Notes: a model not told the origin generated them from the sequence alone. Positions 16,282 through 25,669 are shown, counted from the stretch's first letter. The stretch is 64,000 bases of DNA from Photorhabdus khanii NC19 (GCF_000517265.1 NZ_AYSJ01000004.1:261286-325285); one strand, 5' to 3'. Numbers and translations: made by a program.

Positions 16282-18071
16282 GTACTACAATGACTTTGAA
16301 TAATAAAGAAAACCATATGAAAAAAGTTTTAATCGCTAACCGTGGTGAAATTGCCGTCCGTATCATCCGTGCCTGCCGGGATTATGGTTTACACTCCATT
16401 GCCGTTTACGCTGATTCCGATATCAATGCGCACCATGTACAACTGGCTGATGAGGCTTACAGTTTAGGAGGAAACAGCCCCGCTGACACTTACCTTAATA
16501 TTCCCCACCTGCTGGATATTGCTAAACGTTCAGGTGCCAGCATGATACATCCAGGTTATGGATTCCTGTCCGAACGGGCAGAATTCGCCCGTGCGGCCAT
16601 TGATGCCGGGTTAATCTGGATTGGTCCTGAACCAGAGACAATTGATATTCTGGGTGACAAAGTTAAAGCACGTAAAATTGCCCAACGCGTAGGCGCGCCA
16701 CTGGTCTCAGGGACAGAAGAACCGGTGAAAAACGCAGAGGAAGCGCTGACATTCGCAGAAGAACATGGTCTGCCAATTGCAATCAAAGCGGCCTATGGCG
16801 GCGGTGGACGTGGCATGAAAGTCGCGTGGCGTTTGGATGAGGTAACCGAACTCTATAATTCAGCAGTTCGTGAAGCAACCGCAGCCTTTGGCCGTGGAGA
16901 ATGCTTCATCGAACAGTTTCTGGATAAACCTCGTCATATTGAAGCTCAAATCCTGGCTGATAAACACGGCAATGTGGTGGTACTTGGCACACGTGATTGT
17001 TCACTGCAACGGCGCAATCAAAAGCTGGTGGAAGAGGCACCAGCCCCTTTCCTGACCGATAATCAGCGCCAGCGTATTCATCAGGCAGCACAGGATATTT
17101 GTACCGAAGCCCGTTATACCGGGGCAGGTACGGTGGAGTTTCTGCTCAGTGCAGACGGAACTATTTCATTTCTGGAAGTGAATACTCGCTTGCAAGTCGA
17201 ACATCCTGTAACCGAGGAAACCACAGCTATCGACATTGTGATAGAGCAGTTCCGGATTGCTGAAGGTAAACCTTTATCATTGACAGCAACGCCAATTCCA
17301 TCGGGGCACGCCTTTGAATTTCGTATTAACGCAGAGGATGTGGGTAAAGGATTTTTGCCCGCACCGGGAACAGTGACACTATTTTCGCCGCCTTCCGGCC
17401 CTGGAATAAGATTAGATTCCGGCGTAGTGGCCGGTTCCATCGTTCCCGGAACCTTCGATTCGCTGATGGCTAAGTTGATCGTCACCGGAGCAACACGCCA
17501 ACAAGCTATTGCCAGAGCGCGGCGTGCATTACAGGAGTTCAATATTGAAGGTCTTGCATCGGTGCTGCCTTTTCATCGGGCAGTAATAGAACATCCCGAT
17601 TTCATTTCTGATAACACATTCAAAGTTCATACACGTTGGATCGAAACCGACTTTATCAATGATGTAAAAATGGTTCCGCGCCAGGAAAATCACTCTCAAG
17701 AAAAGATAACACGCACTTTTATTGAAATTGATGGCCGTCGGCACGAACTGGGGCTACCTGCCGGATTATTAGAAGGGCTTTCATTATCTAATCTTGGGCA
17801 AAATTCTGTTACCAAGGATAAAGGTAGTGAAGCTGAGGGCATAATTACAGCGCCTCATCATGTATTAGCCCCCATCTCCGGGGTTTTACAATCCTGGTAT
17901 GTGCAGGAAAGCGATGAAGTCAAACAAGGTGATGTCATCGCTGTGATGGAAGCCATGAAGATGGAAACACAACTGACCGCACATTGTTCTGGGAAAATTG
18001 TTATCCATGCGGAGGAAAACTCTTATCAACAGTCGGGAAGTGTGCTGGCGAGTATTAATGGTGGAAGTTAG
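16278..18071 (+). CDS. Biotin carboxylase with fused biotin carrier domain
   Basis: 597 residues. From about residue 14 ([20 protein letters not shown]) to 460 it is a biotin carboxylase: [14 protein letters not shown], the ATP-grasp glycine loop YGGGGRGMK, and [15 protein letters not shown] are present. The last 80 residues form a biotinyl domain with the acceptor lysine in EAMKM (codon near 17957). It charges its own biotin with CO2. It overlaps pxpBC by 4 bp, implying coupling; a second start at residue 14 (16317) is possible. Its role in a 5-oxoprolinase operon is unclear; the fused pxpBC resembles biotin-dependent carboxyltransferase-like subunits, so a carboxylation reaction is an alternative. 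Confidence 0.85.
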   Translation: MSTTMTLNNKENHMKKVLIANRGEIAVRIIRACRDYGLHSIAVYADSDINAHHVQLADEAYSLGGNSPADTYLNIPHLLDIAKRSGASMIHPGYGFLSERAEFARAAIDAGLIWIGPEPETIDILGDKVKARKIAQRVGAPLVSGTEEPVKNAEEALTFAEEHGLPIAIKAAYGGGGRGMKVAWRLDEVTELYNSAVREATAAFGRGECFIEQFLDKPRHIEAQILADKHGNVVVLGTRDCSLQRRNQKLVEEAPAPFLTDNQRQRIHQAAQDICTEARYTGAGTVEFLLSADGTISFLEVNTRLQVEHPVTEETTAIDIVIEQFRIAEGKPLSLTATPIPSGHAFEFRINAEDVGKGFLPAPGTVTLFSPPSGPGIRLDSGVVAGSIVPGTFDSLMAKLIVTGATRQQAIARARRALQEFNIEGLASVLPFHRAVIEHPDFISDNTFKVHTRWIETDFINDVKMVPRQENHSQEKITRTFIEIDGRRHELGLPAGLLEGLSLSNLGQNSVTKDKGSEAEGIITAPHHVLAPISGVLQSWYVQESDEVKQGDVIAVMEAMKMETQLTAHCSGKIVIHAEENSYQQSGSVLASINGGS

Positions 18072-18140
18072 TCATGACACTGTCAGGTTAATTTCCAAGA
18101 AGCTAACTTAACACTACACTCACATTGCCCAATAATCCAT

Positions 18141-18165
18141 ATTGTACGGAAACTCTCCGTACAAT
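18141..18165. promoter_or_regulatory. Perfect palindrome upstream of the tacAT-like module
   Basis: ATTGTACGGA (18141-18150) and TCCGTACAAT (18156-18165) are exact inverted arms around AACTC, 19 bp before the antitoxin start. In DUF1778/GNAT modules the ribbon-helix-helix antitoxin and its complex repress such a site; operator function is inferred. There is no T-tract, so a terminator is less likely. Confidence 0.6.
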
Positions 18166-18183
18166 CTAAAAAAATAGAAAATT

Positions 18184-18452
18184 ATGGTTACAGCAAGATT
18201 AGATTTCGTCTGGATGAAGAGATTAAATCAGAAGCAGAGAAATCATCTGCACTATTAGGTATGAAAAGCCTGACAGAGTATGTTGTACACCTGATGCAAA
18301 GAGATGCTAATCAAGTCATGTCTGAATACGAAAGAATGACTATTAAAGGTGATATTTTTGATCATTTCGTCAATGCCTGCGAACAGGCTAAAAAACCGAA
18401 TAAAGCATTATTAAACGCAGTTGCCTTTACTAAAGAGCAGGAAGTCAAGTGA
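18184..18452 (+). pseudogene. TacA-like DUF1778 antitoxin with N-terminal frameshift
   Basis: The ATG at 18184 begins MVTAR, as in DUF1778 antitoxins, but then leaves frame. The family continuation (IRFRLDEEIKSEAEKSSALLG) is read in the frame that starts around 18198 and has no ordinary start codon upstream. One missing base near 18199 explains both. The next in-frame ATG, 18261, yields 63 residues that keep the toxin-neutralising C-terminal half but lose the ribbon-helix-helix DNA-binding part. The remaining C-terminus (VHLMQRDANQVMSEYE, then PNKALLNAVAFTKEQ) is typical. Either translation starts at 18261, a non-AUG codon is used, or the module has lost autorepression. Confidence 0.65.
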
Positions 18453-18976
18453 TCTGGTCTAAGTCATTCATTGAGCTAAATAAAAAAACGCATGATCATT
18501 TAACCTTTGATTGTGGCGAGTATGAACTCAACACTTTCATTAAAACTCAGTCAGCAAAGCACATGCAGGCAGGTATCAGCCGTACAATGGTTTTACCTGC
18601 CACGACGGCTTTACCAAATCAGCTTTATCCCATTTGTTCATTTTATTGTGTAGCGCCAAGTTCTATTGAAAGAGATACGCTTTCGAAGGAACAAGCAAAG
18701 AAACTACCACATTACCCCATACCTGTATTTTTATTAGCTCAATTAGCTGTACATAAAACTTATCATGGTCAGGGATTAGGGAAAATTACTCTTATAAAAT
18801 CACTCGAATACCTTTGGGAAATTAATCATCATATGCCTGCGTATGCGGTAATTGTTGACTGCCTAAATGATGCTGCTCAGACATTTTATTCTCAATATGG
18901 TTTTGAGCTTTTATGCAATCAAAACAATAAAATTCGTTTATTCTTACCCATGAAAACGATTTCTCAAATTTTTTAA
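18449..18976 (+). CDS. GNAT-family toxin (TacT-like)
   Basis: 175-residue GNAT acetyltransferase of the kind paired with DUF1778 antitoxins. These toxins acetylate aminoacyl-tRNA and block translation. The GTG start overlaps the antitoxin stop (GTGA), as is usual. Family marks include FDCGEYELNTFIKTQSAKH near 20-40, the acetyl-CoA loop KTYHGQGLGK near 107-116 (Q/R-x-x-G-x-G/A) and a late Tyr in AAQTFYSQYGFE. The frame is complete. An intact toxin beside a damaged antitoxin would be expected to be harmful unless neutralisation survives. Confidence 0.82.
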   Translation: MIWSKSFIELNKKTHDHLTFDCGEYELNTFIKTQSAKHMQAGISRTMVLPATTALPNQLYPICSFYCVAPSSIERDTLSKEQAKKLPHYPIPVFLLAQLAVHKTYHGQGLGKITLIKSLEYLWEINHHMPAYAVIVDCLNDAAQTFYSQYGFELLCNQNNKIRLFLPMKTISQIF

Positions 18977-19789
18977 ACTATATACTTAAATTATAAATCA
19001 AGCGGCTATTACACTTAATAATAAATAGGTAAACAGGCTAAAAAATGCCGGGAACTATAAATAACAAAAAGATAATGTATAATTACATAAATGATGATTA
19101 AGAGGATATATTTTATTTTTATGAACATTAAAAATAAAATAATCATCGAAAAACAGAATATAATTCGTTATTATTCCAATGTGTATTTAAATAATAATAA
19201 ATTATTGATGCGTTATAAATTACCGAATATGTAATATTATTCACAAAAAAATAAAAACAAATCACAAAAAGTCACCTCGCAATCAAAAAAATCATAAGAT
19301 ACTGATATTAATAAAAATTAACCACAAATAAATTAATAAAAACATTAGGGGCCATATATTGTACATCCTGACACTTTCAATAAAAACATTAAATAAAATT
19401 TATAATTTCAATTTAACCACAATAAAAATCAACTTACAAAGAGATATTAAACATATTTTGACAAAAATTAAACATATCATTCCACACAGTAATTAGCCAT
19501 ATATTTACCAACATCTCACTTAATAGTAAATAAAATAACATTCCAATAACAACATTATATAATCACTTAATGGTTTTATATTTTATCTTTAATCGTAACC
19601 ACAGACAATTTAAACATTATTAATAAATTCACATATAATTTTTCACAATACCTTTTTATATAGATTGGCATCACAATTTCAATATTATTCAATAAAATAA
19701 TTGCATTTTTCATTAAGCGCAACAATATATTAATAGTATAATAAAATTTTTATTTACAATATTTCTCAATGATTCATAAGGAAATTAAT
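18977..19789. other. AT-rich intergenic stretch upstream of rtcB
   Basis: About 810 bp of strongly AT-rich DNA with many short stops and no credible gene. TTGGCATC with TTTCA four bases later (19665-19681) is a poor sigma-54-like match. No divergent rtcR regulator gene is present, unlike in E. coli. Confidence 0.4.
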
Positions 19790-19867
19790 ATGAAAGTAAA
19801 TTTAGAAGCATTGATTAAAAAGGGGAAAATATTAATTACTTTAAATTATAGTAGTAGTGACGGATAA
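19790..19867 (+). CDS. Possible 25-residue leader peptide upstream of rtcB
   Basis: ATG at 19790 preceded by AAGGAA at good spacing. The frame encodes MKVNLEALIKKGKILITLNY and five further residues (SSSDG), then TAA, 26 bp before the rtcB start. It resembles no peptide I know. It may be a translated leader affecting rtcB expression, or chance. Confidence 0.3.
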   Translation: MKVNLEALIKKGKILITLNYSSSDG

Positions 19868-19893
19868 AATGGGTAAATAACCAGGAGAACAAT

Positions 19894-21120
19894 GTGAGAA
19901 CAAACGATTACGAATTGATGACTGCACCAAACAGCGCACCCGTAAAAATGTGGACTCATGGCGTACCAGTAGAAGCAGATGCTCGTGAACAACTACTGAA
20001 CACAGCAAAAATGCCTTTTATATTCAGCCATTTGGCAGTTATGCCTGATGTACATCTTGGTAAAGGCTCAACCATCGGCAGCGTAATCCCAACATATGGG
20101 GCGATTATTCCAGCCGCAGTAGGCGTAGATATCGGCTGCGGAATGATGGCGGTACGTACCTCATTGAACGCCAAAGATTTACCGGACAACCTGTATGCTA
20201 TCCGCCACGCTATTGAAATCGCCGTGCCACACGGCCGTGCCGTAAACCATACCGGCCATGATAAAGGCTCTTGGCAAAAACCGCCAGAAACCGTCGATCA
20301 CCACTGGAGCACATTGCAGGCAGGCTTTAAGCACTTGACCGATAAATACCCACAATTACTGAAAACCAATAACCATCAACATTTAGGCACACTAGGTACC
20401 GGCAACCACTTTATCGAACTATGCCTGGATGAATCCGACCGAGTATGGGTGATGCTGCACAGCGGTTCACGTGGCGTAGGAAATGCCATTGGCAACCTAT
20501 TTATTACCCTTGCCCAACAGGATATGAAACAACATATCGCTAATCTGCCTGATCGCAATCTGGCCTATTTCGAAGAGGGCAGCCGTCACTTTGCCGATTA
20601 TATGGAAGCTGTCGGTTGGGCACAAAACTTCGCCCGCCATAATCGTGAAGTCATGATGCAACATACAGTGGCAGCACTGGCGACAGTGATTACAAAACCG
20701 TTCACTGCCATGATGGAAGCGGTAAATTGTCACCACAATTACGTGCAACAGGAGCAACACTTCGGCCAAAACGTACTGGTGACGCGCAAAGGCGCTGTGG
20801 CCGCACACAAAGGAGTGATGGGCATCATTCCGGGATCTATGGGCACGAAAAGCTTTATTGTACGTGGACTGGGGAATAAAGAGAGTTTTTGCTCATGTAG
20901 TCACGGTGCAGGGCGGGTATTAAGCCGTACGGCAGCGAAAAAACGCTTTACGATAGAAGATCAGAAGCGCGCGACAGCACATGTGGAATGCCGTAAGGAT
21001 AGCGACGTCATCGACGAAATTCCGATGGCCTACAAAGACATTGACGCGGTAATGGCCGCTCAGTCTTCACTGGTAGAAATCGTTCACACCCTGCGTCAAG
21101 TGGTTTGCGTAAAAGGATAA
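19894..21120 (+). CDS. rtcB: RNA-splicing ligase RtcB
   Basis: 408 residues, closely similar to E. coli RtcB along the full length. RtcB joins a 2',3'-cyclic phosphate or 3'-phosphate RNA end to a 5'-OH end using GTP and Mn2+. The metal-site block VGVDIGCGM (Asp79 and Cys82, equal to E. coli 75 and 78), GTGNHFIE, INCHHNYV-type NCHHNYV and the guanylylated histidine in SHGAGRV are all present. The start is GTG with AGGAG 6 nt upstream, and an ATG-TGA pair overlaps it out of frame. The next gene encodes RlaP, giving a two-gene RNA repair unit; there is no rtcA or rtcR nearby. Confidence 0.95.
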   Translation: MRTNDYELMTAPNSAPVKMWTHGVPVEADAREQLLNTAKMPFIFSHLAVMPDVHLGKGSTIGSVIPTYGAIIPAAVGVDIGCGMMAVRTSLNAKDLPDNLYAIRHAIEIAVPHGRAVNHTGHDKGSWQKPPETVDHHWSTLQAGFKHLTDKYPQLLKTNNHQHLGTLGTGNHFIELCLDESDRVWVMLHSGSRGVGNAIGNLFITLAQQDMKQHIANLPDRNLAYFEEGSRHFADYMEAVGWAQNFARHNREVMMQHTVAALATVITKPFTAMMEAVNCHHNYVQQEQHFGQNVLVTRKGAVAAHKGVMGIIPGSMGTKSFIVRGLGNKESFCSCSHGAGRVLSRTAAKKRFTIEDQKRATAHVECRKDSDVIDEIPMAYKDIDAVMAAQSSLVEIVHTLRQVVCVKG

Positions 21121-21125
21121 TCACT

Positions 21126-21938
21126 ATGAAAGAAAAATTTGGTGTCAGTGACACCATGAAACAACACATATGCCAAAAACTGGCGCAACTTGAGACGGAA
21201 CAGCAAATACGAATACTCTATGCCTGCGAATCCGGTAGCCGCGGTTGGGGATTTGCCTCGACAAACAGTGATTACGATGTGCGTTTTATCTATGTTCATA
21301 CCCCATCATGGTACTTACGCGTTGACCCACCAAGGGACGTGATCGAATTACCGATCAGCGATGAACTGGATATTTGTGGCTGGGAACTGCGTAAAACCCT
21401 GGGGCTGCTGAAACGAGCCAACCCGACACTGATGGAATGGACTGATTCACCGGTGGTCTACCATGAGGATGCAGAGTTTATGACAGCATTGCGCGCCCTA
21501 CTACCGGACTACTTTTCCAACAACAAAGCACGGTATCACTATCTGTCAATGGCGAAGAAAAACTTCCGTGGTTATCTGCAAGGCGAAAAAATACGGCTGA
21601 AAAAATATCTTTATGTACTGCGCCCGTTGCTGGCTGTACGTTGGATAGAAGCAGGTAAAGGCGTACCACCAATGCGCTTCGACGTACTGCTAGCCGAAAC
21701 TGTTAAGGATACAACGCTGATGCAAGAAATACAGACTCTGCTTGCTATCAAACGTAACGCCGACGAAACGGATTATGGCCCACGTTTTAAGCACATCCAT
21801 GACTTTATCCGTCGTGAGCTGAATGACTCATTTGCCCGCCGCGAGTTGAAAAAAGATGAGAAACTTCTCCCGGATACTAAACTGGATTTGCTTCTGATGC
21901 GTACAGTACTTGGCAATAACAAAGAGCATGTATGTTGA
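21126..21938 (+). CDS. RlaP-type nucleotidyltransferase (RNA repair associated)
   Basis: 270 residues from the ATG at 21126 (AGGATAA upstream); a TTG at 21105 would overlap rtcB and is less likely. ESGSRGWGFASTNSDYDVRF near residue 30 is the polymerase-beta-type G-S-R-G-x-x-x-x-x-S-D-x-D active site of the RlaP family (PF10127), which recurs beside RtcB and other RNA repair genes. The later block YLYVLRPLLAVRWIEAGKG near 165 is typical. It presumably transfers nucleotides to RNA ends or another substrate prior to ligation, but the activity is not established. The gene follows rtcB by 5 bp. Confidence 0.85.
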   Translation: MKEKFGVSDTMKQHICQKLAQLETEQQIRILYACESGSRGWGFASTNSDYDVRFIYVHTPSWYLRVDPPRDVIELPISDELDICGWELRKTLGLLKRANPTLMEWTDSPVVYHEDAEFMTALRALLPDYFSNNKARYHYLSMAKKNFRGYLQGEKIRLKKYLYVLRPLLAVRWIEAGKGVPPMRFDVLLAETVKDTTLMQEIQTLLAIKRNADETDYGPRFKHIHDFIRRELNDSFARRELKKDEKLLPDTKLDLLLMRTVLGNNKEHVC

Positions 21939-22039
21939 AAGAATGGCTGAAAAAACTGTCCAATGACATAAGATCTCAACGACAAAGTTGAACGTTTACA
22001 AAGGACCAGTAAAACAGATTTTTACCTCCTTGTTGACCT

Positions 22040-22071
22040 ACAGCCAGTAATTTGAATAAGTTACTGGCTGT
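22040..22071 (+). terminator. Hairpin about 100 bp after rlaP
   Basis: Perfect 11-bp arms ACAGCCAGTAA / TTACTGGCTGT (22040-22050, 22061-22071) around a 10-nt loop. No strong T-tract follows, so termination is plausible but unproven. Confidence 0.4.
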
Positions 22072-23059
22072 CAGCATATAGCTCATATCATTTCTATTCA
22101 TAACCTTCCCTGAGCTATTAAAGGATTATTTAAGGCAAAAACGATTATCCTAAATTACCAGTGCCGCACTTTATAGCAGTTACTGAAAAAGATTCACATT
22201 TTATGGAAACCATTATCCCTTTCCTAGGAAGTCAACATGGGATAGCGGAAATATAGAGGTATTAGGATAAGTTAGTTAGCTAAACTATTTATAATAACAT
22301 TAATATATCTCTTATGTAGATTTATTCCCGTACTATATTACGATCAATTTTGGCATTAGATCCCCATAAGCATTTATATATGTTTAAAATATATATTTTC
22401 ATTACTTATTCTGATCTCAGGATCAGTGGTACCATTTTCCATCCCTAAATATGGAAAATAGAAAATGAAAAATTTTACCTTTAGGTTCAACTCAAGAAAA
22501 TCCTGATTGTGAATATATTTTTATAATATACTTGATTCTTAGCATCATCAAATAATCACTTCATATAAACAAAGAATACCGATTAACTTACCGCATCTTA
22601 CATTAGCTTAATTATTACTCCTCCAAACTAATTTTCATTCAGAAACTCATAACCACCATCCATTGAAATTATTTTTCAAATGGAATATTAAACTGAGGTG
22701 GTTTAAATAGTTTTACTCCACCTTTATCATTATAAAAAAACATTACCTCTAATATATTTATCTATTTTACCCCTAATGAATCTAATATCTCACAGGCTAG
22801 TGCCGGCATCCCCTTTATGAGATGCCATATTATATTAATTGAAAAAATTTCACATTATCCTTTTATCATTCCAATTACTTTTCCTGAGTTATAGTTATCT
22901 TCATAAATATAATATCAGATATTCTTCTCTGCCAGTTACCTTCAACTAATTAATTTCTCTTTATTACCTAAAGTAATTTATAACCACTTCTGGCAGAATA
23001 TCATGGCATTCTCGCAACACACCAAGCACTAGCGCATGTTTCATTCAATTTACCCCAAG
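22072..23059. other. AT-rich non-coding gap with small hairpins
   Basis: Nearly 1 kb without a convincing gene. Short perfect hairpins occur at 22411-22426 (CTGATC/GATCAG), 22434-22459 (ATTTTCCAT/ATGGAAAAT) and 22805-22826 (GGCATC/GATGCC). None has the length or context of a known RNA. Confidence 0.4.
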
Positions 23060-23482
23060 TTAAACCTTTAATTCCTCTGGGGTTCCATCTCTATATGGCA
23101 CCAGCGTCGTCCTATCTTGCGAATCAACCGCGCAATGATTATTACCAACAACAACCATGACCAAATCGCTGGTTGCCTTAATCGCGTGATCTATTTCCCC
23201 ATTCACAAAATAACAAACTCCAGGCTCTATTTCATGCTTTTCACCGGCATAAATAACATAACCCGTTCCTGCAAGTACAAATAAGATATGATGCCCTAAG
23301 TGAGTATGATTTTGCATCCCTTCATTTTTACTGAAACGAATTAGATCAGCACCAAAACCATCAAACGAAACTAATCCCTCGCCCGTACCCATACTATTAA
23401 CCATTTTGTGATTTCTCGCCATTGTATCTACAACGAGATGCTCACCGTTCCAGTGACAAAATCTATTTTTAATAAATTCCAT
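23060..23482 (-). CDS. Cupin-domain protein
   Basis: 140 residues forming one conserved-barrel cupin. The first motif reads NHTHLGHHILFVLAGTGYVIY (G-x5-H-x-H pattern with three His near 58-66) and the second GVCYFVNGEIDHAI near 88-101 ends in the metal-ligand His. Metal binding is therefore likely. GGAAGG precedes the ATG. It stands alone in an AT-rich region with no partner. Cupins of this size include sugar isomerases, dioxygenases and sensor proteins; no choice can be made. Confidence 0.75.
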   Translation of the reverse strand: MEFIKNRFCHWNGEHLVVDTMARNHKMVNSMGTGEGLVSFDGFGADLIRFSKNEGMQNHTHLGHHILFVLAGTGYVIYAGEKHEIEPGVCYFVNGEIDHAIKATSDLVMVVVGNNHCAVDSQDRTTLVPYRDGTPEELKV

Positions 23483-24106
23483 ATTACCTTCCTTTTATCT
23501 CTACAAATAAAATTTTATTTTAAAGTAACTATCATCTCTATTTATTAATTGAAATAACACTATCTATCAAATAAAATAATATTTCATAGTGACATTTCAA
23601 TCACCACAAAAATATCGACAGAGAAATTAACTGGTTATTAACAATATATCAAATAGAAATATGTAATTCCATAGAAGTATTTTACAAAAACTCACACTGT
23701 GATAAAAGTCACTATAAAATTTTTATCTTAGAGATCATCGCAGCAGATAATTCCCCCATAAAATAATCTCAATCAAAAGTTAGATTAATTACATTATTAA
23801 GTTAGGACAACCATAACATTGATTAAATCAACCTTAATTCCACCTAAAAACAGCTATTATTTTTTTAGTTAAAAAATATATACAATTAATCCTGCTGCCA
23901 CTCTCAGGAAAAAATTTATTGAAAAACAGTGCCTCAAATACTCTATTTAAGAAATATTCTTTAACTGCCCGAACATCGTTTCATTTAGATACTATTTTCT
24001 TAGCAAAACCAACTTTAGCCCCTCGTTCAATGCTAACAGGGACATAAGGCGAATTGTGCTAAATCCCACTAACGATTTGAATTCAACTCTCTTTTTCAGA
24101 AAACAT
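23483..24106. other. Intergenic, AT-rich
   Basis: About 620 bp without a gene. TGTGA-N6-TCACT at 23698-23713 is a fair CRP-like half-symmetric site, too far (216 bp) from the cupin start to be confidently linked. Otherwise nothing is recognised. Confidence 0.35.
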
Positions 24107-24274
24107 TTATACGATAGATTTTACACTATCTTGCAGATAATCGATCAAACTCCGTACTTTCCCTGACATATATTTTCCCGCAGGGTAAACGATATAAAAG
24201 TTTGAGTTCTCGACTGAATGCCACTCATAATTGATGGAACTGACAGCAGATGCGTAGCCACTAATGAATTTGTA
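24107..24274 (-). pseudogene. LysR-family regulator, C-terminal remnant
   Basis: Read on the minus strand to a stop at 24107, the last ~50 codons encode SSINYEWHSVENSNFYIVYP then AGKYMSGKVRSLIDYLQDSV. FYxVYPxxxYxxxKVRxxIDYL is the usual end of LysR-type regulators. A stop (24275-24277) interrupts the frame upstream and no N-terminal helix-turn-helix exists, so only a fragment survives. Confidence 0.6.
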
Positions 24275-24366
24275 CTATCCAGACGCAGCGTTGTAACAAG
24301 TACCTTGAAAACCATCATCTTTGCGAGCATGATCGCAATAACTTCAATCTATTAGCAAAACAACCC

Positions 24367-24669
24367 ATGACAACCAGTAAAACACTGCAAGTTGCCATAT
24401 CTAACCTTACCATCTGGCGTAAAGGTGATCAGCGCGCACCGCATAAGCCATTGTTGTTACTGTATGTATTGTCTGAATACAAAAAAGGTCATGGCCGATT
24501 CTTCGATTATGGTAATGAAATTCATCAACCGCTGCTTGATCTGCTGACTTGCTTTGGACCAAAGCGACGAGAGCATTACCCCACTATGCCATTCTGGCGT
24601 TTACAGGGTGATGGATTCTGGGAATTACAAAACACAGAATATTGCACGCCACAAAAAGGGACCTTGTAA
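24367..24669 (+). pseudogene. Truncated PT-DNA-binding type IV endonuclease (SBD domain only)
   Basis: 100 residues matching the N-terminal sulfur-binding domain of phosphorothioated-DNA-binding restriction endonucleases (ScoMcrA-like): LTIWRKGDQRAPHKPLLLLY at 14-33, LLTCFGPKRREHYP near 59-72 and FWRLQGDGFWEL near 75-86. Full enzymes carry a C-terminal HNH nuclease and cut DNA near PT sites. Here the frame stops at 24669 and the following DNA belongs to an IS256-type remnant whose end probably lies at about 24662-24693, so the nuclease half is gone. With an active dndBCDE 1.7 kb downstream, a working enzyme would cut the host's own modified DNA; truncation is consistent with that conflict. 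Confidence 0.72.
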
Positions 24670-24693
24670 ATCATTCTGTGTAATTGCCCCCTA

Positions 24694-24846
24694 TTAAAGG
24701 TGACCATCCAGACGATCACCGAACTCAATCATAAAACGGCTCATTACCAGCCGCCAGTTGTGGATCAGCATGCTCCATTTTTTCGTGGCATCCTGTATCG
24801 CCAGATAAATCACCTTACACACTGCTTCGTCTGTCGGGAACACCTT
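24694..24846 (-). pseudogene. IS256-family transposase, C-terminal remnant
   Basis: On the minus strand the frame reads KVFPTDEAVCKVIYLAI, then QDATKKWSMLIHNWRLVMSR and a final RLDGHL before the stop at 24694. F-P-(T/N)-D-x-A-x-x-K-x-x-Y-L-A, then K-K-W and the final W-x-x-x-x-x-x-F are the C-terminal hallmark of IS256 transposases. Only about 50 codons remain. It abuts the truncated SBD gene and probably caused its loss. Confidence 0.65.
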
Positions 24847-24985
24847 GCATGCCTCTCGATAGCAATCTCTTCGAAAGTATGGGCTTCACTCTGCTCAATC
24901 TTATCGTTTTTCTTTTTATCCCCCAGATCGACGCTGTTTGCCAAAAGTTTACGAGCTTCATCTCTCCTGCTGGCCTCATCCAACC
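24847..24985 (-). pseudogene. P4-type integrase, N-terminal fragment
   Basis: Minus-strand frame with RRDEARKLLANSVDLGDKKK, then EQSEAHTFEEIAIE, matching the arm-binding/linker region of P4-like tyrosine integrases (compare ADARQKREAARKLVAAGIDP in the integrase at 42.4-43.7 kb). The catalytic domain is absent. Confidence 0.55.
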
Positions 24986-25049
24986 TTTGAGAATTAATCA
25001 TATGGAAAACAAACCTAGACGCCAGACTGGTTCCTGTCGTCTCTCCTGA

Positions 25050-25476
25050 ACTGGCATATCGATAATATGACAGACCGATATGCCTGCCTGCGGGCATTAC
25101 GCATGGATCTGTTCTATCAAAACGGAATCGCAAAATACTATCAACAGGATCACCACTACCACGCTCATGTTGCCTTTTGGCTGGATGGTAGTAAAACCCA
25201 GAACACTTATCCCTGGGCAGAAAAAGCCGGTTCACTCTGGAATGATATAACCCTCCAGGATAACTGACATCACCGGTGCGAATTTAAGACTCACTACCGC
25301 ACCAATATCAATATCCCAGTGCGCTATAACGGTTCCGGACAGTATCGCCAACATCCGGCAGGTGCTGGCTTATATGACCAAAACCCAACAAGAAAGACGG
25401 CCTGCTACTGTACGATTGCAATGAAGTCCCTGAGCGTCCGCCTGCGGGGCGTCCACGTATCGGTACTGATTGCTAA
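25050..25476 (+). pseudogene. Inovirus Gp2-like (YagK/YfjJ) gene remnant
   Basis: Starting at about 25067 the frame gives RYACLRALRMDLFYQNG, then HAHVAFWLDGSKTQN and YPWAEKAGSLWNDIT, a pattern seen in Gp2/YfjJ-type proteins of enterobacterial islands. After a stop at 25265 the homologous sequence resumes in other frames (HYRTNINIPVRYN, then AYMTKTQQERRP), ending about 25476. At least two frameshifts are needed, so it is dead. Confidence 0.5.
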
Positions 25477-25669
25477 TCCCATCGTTTTTTACTTCAGATT
25501 TCCATTGTATGACAACCACACAGCAATACCACTCTGAATCCATTTAAGCTTTTCATCCACATGACGTTTGTCTGTCCACAAGGGACAGCTTACGCCTGCC
25601 TGCAGGAGTCTGATTGTGTTTGCAAAATCCTTCATAGCCTTAGATGGTAACGATCGTTTGACCGGGGCC

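Noticed and set aside
19665-19681. Sigma-54 promoter upstream of rtcB
   Set aside because: TTGGCATC-N4-TTTCA lacks the essential GC of the -12 element and no rtcR gene is nearby.
21932-21991. 19-codon frame overlapping the rlaP end
   Set aside because: Short, no independent ribosome site, no recognisable product.
23698-23713. CRP site TGTGA-N6-TCACT
   Set aside because: Only a fair match, 216 bp from the nearest gene start and in AT-rich DNA where such matches are common.
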